From Amaranthus tricolor (Eukaryota; Streptophyta; Magnoliopsida; Caryophyllales; Amaranthaceae): a DNA stretch of 64,000 nucleotides. The position numbers and the translations under genes were made by a program. Position 1 is the first letter of the stretch. Every line of letters begins with the position of its first letter. The notes below the pieces were generated by a model that had not been told where the DNA came from, made no database searches, and was given only the letters and a program-made list of their open reading frames with translations. Where the stretch lies: the NCBI RefSeq assembly GCF_026212465.1, contig NC_080051.1, forward strand, positions 273,001 to 337,000, read 5' to 3'. Of this stretch, positions 56,201 to 64,000 are shown piece by piece.

Positions 56201-59200
56201 GAAGAATGAACGATGAAGAATGAACAAGGAACAATGATCAATGAAGAATGATCGATGAAGAATGAACAAGGATTAATGGTCAATGAAGAATGAACGATGA
56301 AGAATGAACAAGGATCAATGGTCAATGAAGAATGAATGATGAAGAATGAACAAGGATCAATGATCAATGAAGAATGAACAAGGATCAATGATCAAAGAAG
56401 AATGAACGATGAAGAATGAACAAGGATCAATGATCAATGAAGAATGAACGATGAAGAATGAACAAGGAGTAATGGTCAATGACGAATGAACGATGAAGAA
56501 TGAACAAGGATCAATGATCAATGACGAATGAACGATGAAGAATGAACAAGGATCAATGATCAATGAAGAATGAACAAGGATCAATGATCAATGACGAATG
56601 AACGATAAAGAATGAACAAGGAGTAATGGTCAATGACGAATGAACGATGAAGAATGAACAAGGATCAATGATCAATGAAGAATGAACGATGAAGAATGAA
56701 CAAGGATCAATGATCAATGAAGAATGAACGATGAAGAATGAACAAGGAACAATGATCAATGAAGAATGATCGATGAAGAATGAACAAGGATTAATGGTCA
56801 ATGAAGAATGAACGATGAAGAATGAACAAGGATCAATGGTCAATGAAGAATGAACGATGAAGAATGAACAAGGATCAATGATCAATGAAGAATGAACAAG
56901 GATCAATGATCAAAGAAGAATGAACGATGAAGAATGAACAAGGATCAATGATCAATGAAGAATGAACGATGAAGAATGAACAAGGAGTAATGGTCAATGA
57001 CGAATGAACGATGAAGAATGAACAAGGATCAATGATCAATGACGAATGAACGATGAAGAATGAACAAGGATCAATGATCAATGATCAATGAAGAATGAAC
57101 AAGGATCAATGATCAATGACGAATGAACGATGAAGAATAAACAAGGATCAATGATCAATGAAGAATGAACAAGGATCAATGGTCAATGACGAATGAACGA
57201 TGAAGAATGAACAAGGATCAATGATCAATGACAAATGAACGATGAAGAATGAACAAGGATCAATGATCAATGACGAATGAACGATGAAGAATGAACAAGG
57301 GTCAATGATCAATGAAGAATGAACAAGGATCATTGATCAAAGAAGAATGAACGATGAAGAATGAACAAGGATCAATGATCAATGAAGAATGAACGATGAA
57401 GAATGAACAAGGAGTAATGGTCAATGACGAATGAACGATGAAGAATGAACAAGGATCAATGATCAATGACGAATGAACGATGAAGAATGAACAAGGATCA
57501 ATGATCAATGTAGAATGAACAAGGATCAATGATCAATGACGAATGAACGATGAAGAATGAACAAGGAGTAATGGTCAATGAAGAATGAACAAGGAGTAAT
57601 GGTCAATGACGAATGAACGATGAAGAATGAACAAGGATCAATGATCAATGACGAATGAACGATGAAGAATGAACAAGGATCAATGATCAATGAAGAATGA
57701 ACGATGAAGAATGAACAAGGATTAATGGTCAATGACGAATGAACGATGAAGAATGAACAAGGATCAATGATCAATGAAGAATGAACGATGAAGAATGAAC
57801 AAGGATCAATGATAAATGAAAAATGAACGATGAAGAATGAATAAGGATCAATGATCAATGACGAATGAACGATGAAGAATGAACAAGGACCAATGATCAA
57901 TGAAGAATGAACGATGAAGAATGAACAAGGAGTAATGGTCAATGACGAATGAACGATGAAGAATGAACAAGGATCAATGATCAATGACGAATGAACGATG
58001 AAGAATGAACAAGGATCAATGATCAATGAAGAATGAACGATGAAGAATGAACAAGGATCAATGATCAATGACGAATGAACGATGAAGAATGAACAAGGAT
58101 CAATGATCAATGACGAATGAACGATGAAGAATGAACAAGGATCAATGATCAATGAAGAATGAACAAGGATCAATGATCAAAGAAGAATGAACGATGAAGA
58201 ATGAACAAGGATCAATGATCAATGAAGAATGAACGATGAAGAATGAACAAGGAGTAATGGTCAATGACGAATAAACGATGAAGAATGAACAAGGATCAAT
58301 GATCAATGACGAATGAACGATGAAGAATGAACAAGGATCAATGATCAATGAAAAATGAACAAGGATCAATGATCAATGACGAATGAACGATGAAGAATGA
58401 ACAAGCATCAATGATCAATGAAGAATGAACAAGGATCAATGGTCAATGACGAATGAACGATGAAGAATGAACAAGGATCAATGATCAATGAAGAATGAAC
58501 GATGAAGAATGAAAAAGGATTAATGGTCAATGACGAATGAACGATGAAGAATGAACAAGGATCTATGATCAATGACGAATGAACGATGAAGAATGAACAA
58601 GGATCAATGATCAATGACGAATGAACGATGAAGAATGAACAAGGATCAATGGTCAATGAAGAATGAATGATGAAGAATGAACAAGGATCAGTGATCAATG
58701 AAGAATGAACAAGGATCAATGATCAAAGAAGAATGAACGATGAAGAATGAACAAGGATCAATGATCAATGAAGAATGAACGATGAAGAATGAACAAGGAG
58801 TAATGGTCAATGACGAATGAACGATGAAGAATGAACAAGGATTAATGATCAATGACGAATGAACGATGAAGAATGAACAAGGATCAATGATCAATGAAGA
58901 ATGAACAAGGATCAATGATCAATGACGAATGAACGATAAAGAATGAACAAGGAGTAATGGTCAATGACGAATGAACGATGAAGAATGAACAAGGATCAAT
59001 GATCAATGAAGAATGAACGATGAAGAATGAACAAGGATCAATGATCAATGAAGAATGAACAAGGAACAATGATCAATGAAGAATGATCGATGAAGAATGA
59101 ACAAGGATTAATGGTCAATGAAGAATGAACGATGAAGAATGAACAAGGATCAATGGTCAATGAAGAATGAACGATGAAGAATGAACAAGGATCAATGATC

Positions 59201-62200
59201 AATGAAGAATGAACAAGGATCAATGATCAAAGAAGAATGAACGATGAAGAATGAACAAGGATCAATGATCAATGAAGAATGAACGATGAAGAATGAACAA
59301 GGAGTAATGGTCAATGACGAATGAACGATGAAGAATGAACAAGGATCAATGATCAATGACGAATGAACGATGAAGAATGAACAAGGATCAATGATCAATG
59401 ATCAATGAAGAATGAACAAGGATCAATGATCAATGACGAATGAACGATGAAGAATAAACAAGGATCAATGATCAATGAAGAATGAACAAGGATCAATGGT
59501 CAATGACGAATGAACGATGAAGAATGAACAAGGATCAATGATCAATGACAAATGAACGATGAAGAATGAACAAGGATCAATGATCAATGACGAATGAACG
59601 ATGAAGAATGAACAAGGGTCAATGATCAATGAAGAATGAACAAGGATCATTGATCAAAGAAGAATGAACGATGAAGAATGAACAAGGATCAATGATCAAT
59701 GAAGAATGAACGATGAAGAATGAACAAGGAGTAATGGTCAATGACGAATGAACGATGAAGAATGAACAAGGATCAATGATCAATGACGAATGAACGATGA
59801 AGAATGAACAAGGATCAATGATCAATGTAGAATGAACAAGGATCAATGATCAATGACGAATGAACGATGAAGAATGAACAAGGAGTAATGGTCAATGAAG
59901 AATGAACAAGGAGTAATGGTCAATGACGAATGAACGATGAAGAATGAACAAGGATCAATGATCAATGACGAATGAACGATGAAGAATGAACAAGGATCAA
60001 TGATCAATGAAGAATGAACGATGAAGAATGAACAAGGATTAATGGTCAATGACGAATGAACGATGAAGAATGAACAAGGATCAATGATCAATGAAGAATG
60101 AACGATGAAGAATGAACAAGGATCAATGATAAATGAAAAATGAACGATGAAGAATGAATAAGGATCAATGATCAATGACGAATGAACGATGAAGAATGAA
60201 CAAGGATCAATGATCAATGAAGAATGAACGATGAAGAATGAACAAGGAGTAATGGTCAATGACGAATGAACGATGAAGAATGAACAAGGATCAATGATCA
60301 ATGACGAATGAACGATGAAGAATGAACAAGGATCAATGATCAATGAAGAATGAACGATGAAGAATGAACAAGGATCAATGATCAATGACGAATGAACGAT
60401 GAAGAATGAACAAGGATCAATGATCAATGACGAATGAACGATGAAGAATGAACAAGGATCAATGATCAATGAAGAATGAACAAGGATCAATGATCAAAGA
60501 AGAATGAACGATGAAGAATGAACAAGGATCAATGATCAATGAAGAATGAACGATGAAGAATGAACAAGGAGTAATGGTCAATGACGAATAAACGATGAAG
60601 AATGAACAAGGATCAATGATCAATGACGAATGAACGATGAAGAATGAACAAGGATCAATGATCAATGAAAAATGAACAAGGATCAATGATCAATGACGAA
60701 TGAACGATGAAGAATGAACAAGCATCAATGATCAATGAAGAATGAACAAGGATCAATGGTCAATGACGAATGAACGATGAAGAATGAACAAGGATCAATG
60801 ATCAATGAAGAATGAACGATGAAGAATGAAAAAGGATTAATGGTCAATGACGAATGAACGATGAAGAATGAACAAGGATCTATGATCAATGACGAATGAA
60901 CGATGAAGAATGAACAAGGATCAATGATCAATGACGAATGAACGATGAAGAATGAACAAGGATCAATGATCAATGAAGAATGAACAAGGATCAATGATCA
61001 AAGAAGAATGAACGATGAAGAATGAACAAGGTTCAATGATCAATGAAGAATGAAGGATGAAGAATGAACAAGGATTAATGGTCAATGACGAATGAACGAT
61101 GAAGAATGAACAAGGATCAATGATCAATGAAGAATGAACGATGAAGAATGAACAAGGATTAATGGTCAATGACGAATGAACGATGAAGAATGAACAAGGA
61201 TCAATGATCAATGAAGAATGAACGATGAAGAATGAACAAGGATCAATGATCAATGAAAAATGAACGATGAAGAATGAATAAGGATCAATGATCAATGACG
61301 AATGAACGATGAAGAATGAACAAGGATCAATGATCAATGAAGAATGAACGATGAAGAATGAACAAGGATTAATGGTCAATGACGAATGAACGATGAAGAA
61401 AGAACAAGGATCAATGATCAATTACGAATGAACGATGAAGAATGAACAAGGATCAATGATCAATGACGAATGAACGATGAAGAATGAACAAGGATCAATG
61501 ATCAATGAAGAATGAACAAGGATCAATGATCAAAGAAGAATGAACGATGAAGAATGAACAAGGTTCAATGATCAATGAAGAATGAATGATGAAGAATGAA
61601 CAAGGATTAATGGTCAATGACGAATGAACGATGAAGAATGAACAAGGATCAATGATCAATGAAGAATGAACGATGAAGAATGAACAAGGATTAATGGTCA
61701 ATGACGAATGAACGATGAAGAATGAACAAGGATCAATGATCAATGAAGAATGAACGATGAAGAATGAACAAGGATCAATGATAAATGAAAAATGAACGAT
61801 GAAGAATGAATAAGGATCAATGATCAATGACGAATGAACGATGAAGAATGAACAAGGATCAATGATCAATGAAGAATGAACGATGAAGAATGAACAAGGA
61901 GTAATGGTCAATGACGAATGAACGATGAAGAATGAACAAGGATCAATGATCAATGACGAATGAACGATGAAGAATGAACAAGGATCAATGATCAATGAAG
62001 AATGAACGATGAAGAATGAACAAGGATCAATGATCAATGAAGAATGAACGATGAAGAATGAACAAGGATCAATGATCAATGAAGAATGAACGATGCAGAA
62101 TGAACAAGGAACAATGATCAATGAAGAATGATCGATGAAGAATGAACAAGGATTAATGGTCAATGAAGAATGAACGATGAAGAATGAACAAGGATCAATG

Positions 62201-64000
62201 GTCAATGAAGAATGAACGATGAAGAATGAACAAGGATCAATGATCAATGAAGAATGAACAAGGATCAATGATCAAAGAAGAATGAACGATGAAGAATGAA
62301 CAAGGATCAATGATCAATGAAGAATGAACGATGAAGAATGAACAAGGAGTAATGGTCAATGACGAATGAACGATGAAGAATGAACAAGGATCAATGATCA
62401 ATGACGAATGAACGATGAAGAATGAACAAGGATCAATGATCAATGAAGAATGAACGATGAAGAATGAACAAGGATCAATGATCAATGACGAATGAACGAT
62501 GAAGAATGAACAAGGATCAATGATCAATGAAGAATGAACAAGGATCAATGATCAAAGAAGAATGAACGATGAAGAATGAACAAGCTTCAATGATCAATGA
62601 AGAATGAACGATGAAGAATGAACAAGCATTAATGGTCAATGACGAATGAACGATGAAGAATGAACAAGGATCAATAATCAATGAAGAATGAACGATGAAG
62701 AATGAACAAGGATTAATGGTCAATGACGAATGAACGATGAAGAATGAACAAGGATCAATGATCAATGAAGAATGAACGATGAAGAATGAACAAGGATCAA
62801 TGATAAATGAAAAATGAACGATGAAGAATGAATAAGGATCAATGATCAATGACGAATGAACGATGAAGAATGAACAAGGATCAATGATCAATGAAGAATG
62901 AACGATGAAGAATGAACAAGGAGTAATGGTCAATGACGAATGAACGATGAAGAATGAACAAGGATCAATGATCAATGACGAATGAACGATGAAGAATGAA
63001 CAAGGATCAATGATCAATGAAGAATGAACGATGAAGAATGAACAAGGAGTAATGGTCAATGACGAATGAACGATGAAAAATGAACAAGGATCAATGATCA
63101 ATGACGAATGAACGATGAAGAATGAACAAGGATCAATGATCAATGAAGAATGAACGATGAAGAATGAACAAGGATCAATGATCAATGAAGAATGAACGAT
63201 GAAGAATGAACAAGGAACAATGATCAATGAAGAATGATCGATGAAGAATGAACAAGGATTAATGGTCAATGAAGAATGAACGATGAAGAATGAACAAGGA
63301 TCAATGGTCAATGAAGAATGAATGATGAAGAATGAACAAGGATCAATGATCAATGAAGAATGAACAAGGATCAATGATCAAAGAAGAATGAACGATGAAG
63401 AATGAACAAGGATCAATGATCAATAAAGAATGAACGATGAAGAATGAACAAGGAGTAATGGTCAATGACGAATGAACGATGAAGAATGAACAAGGATCAA
63501 TGATCAATGACGAATGAACGATGAAGAATGAACAAGGATCAATGATCAATGAAGAATGAACAAGGATCAATGATCAATGACGAATGAACGATGAAGAATG
63601 AACAAGGAGTAATGGTCAATGACGAATGAACGATGAAGAATGAACAAGGATCAATGATCAATGAAGAATGAACGATGAAGAATGAACAAGGATCAATGAT
63701 CAATGAAGAATGAACGATGAAGAATGAACAAGGAACAATGATCAATGAAGAATGATCGATGAAGAATGAACAAGGATTAATGGTCAATGAAGAATGAACG
63801 ATGAAGAATGAACAAGGATCAATGGTCAATGAAGAATGAACGATGAAGAATGAACAAGGATCAATGATCAATGAAGAATGAACAAGGATCAATGATCAAA
63901 GAAGAATGAACGATGAAGAATGAACAAGGATCAATGATCAATGAAGAATGAACGATGAAGAATGAACAAGGAGTAATGGTCAATGACGAATGAACGATGA
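50288..64000. repeat. Satellite block S6 (runs off the window end)
   Basis: 13.7 kb of uninterrupted 42-bp satellite with 28-bp units at intervals. Internal higher-order repetition is visible from the order of variants: about 56,880-58,600 is repeated at +2,317, 51,740-52,210 at +1,939, and 53,050-53,590 at +1,687. The start (from 50288) follows the order of 27318 onward, and 51212-51929 that of 26380-27097. 61,500-62,550 resembles 2,440-3,490 of S1. I see no gene, transposon or non-satellite island in it. Confidence 0.97.

Noticed and set aside
1..64000. Host protein genes, rRNA, tRNA genes or telomere repeats
   Set aside because: None seen; TGGTATCAGAGC motifs are retroelement primer-binding sites, not tRNA genes.

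Overview
This window looks like plant (probably dicot angiosperm) heterochromatin, most likely pericentromeric or centromeric. There is no recognisable host gene. Everything that can be supported is either a 42-bp tandem satellite or an LTR retrotransposon of the Ty3/gypsy (Metaviridae-type) superfamily inserted in that satellite or in another element. Plant origin is inferred from the polyprotein type, from primer-binding sites matching plant initiator-Met tRNA in four of five families, and from short 5-bp target duplications. The species cannot be named from the sequence.

Layout. 1-2192: 3' part of a family-A element (copy 1). 2193-4745: satellite block S1. 4746-10488: complete family-A element (copy 2). 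10489-11045: S2. 11046-14267: complete non-autonomous family-B element, minus strand. 14268-18284: S3. 18285-24635: complete family-C element (copy 1) with one uninterrupted gag-pol frame. 24636-29078: S4. 29079-35429: family-C copy 2. 35430-36408: S5. 36409-50287: family-D element, minus strand, split in its gag-pol gene by a complete family-E element (40904-48103, plus strand). 50288-64000: S6, satellite to the window end. Satellite makes up about 26 kb (about 41%).

The satellite unit is 42 bp built from three 14-bp submonomers, with occasional 28-bp units that lack the middle one. Variant units recur in fixed order, giving higher-order repeats of roughly 1.7-2.3 kb. On top of this lie larger duplications that carry retrotransposons with them: an 8,296-bp step that duplicated element A with its flank, and a 10,794-bp step that duplicated element C with about 4 kb of satellite. 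So satellite expansion and retrotransposition alternated recently. LTR pairs are of equal length in every family and look identical by eye, except for 2 differences in 688 bp in A.

The four coding families (A, C, D, E) share one architecture: Gag with a CCHC knuckle, protease, reverse transcriptase, RNase H, integrase with HHCC and DD35E, then a C-terminal domain without a canonical chromodomain. In all four the polyprotein frame runs through the polypurine tract into the 3' LTR (37 to about 165 residues). This organisation resembles the CRM (centromeric) chromovirus clade, but the clade assignment is inference. Family B has no coding capacity but shares U5, PBS junction and 3'-terminal internal sequence with family E, which suggests it is mobilised in trans by E-type proteins. 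C1, C2 and E have open gag-pol frames and could be autonomous. A carries a frameshift and D is broken by E.
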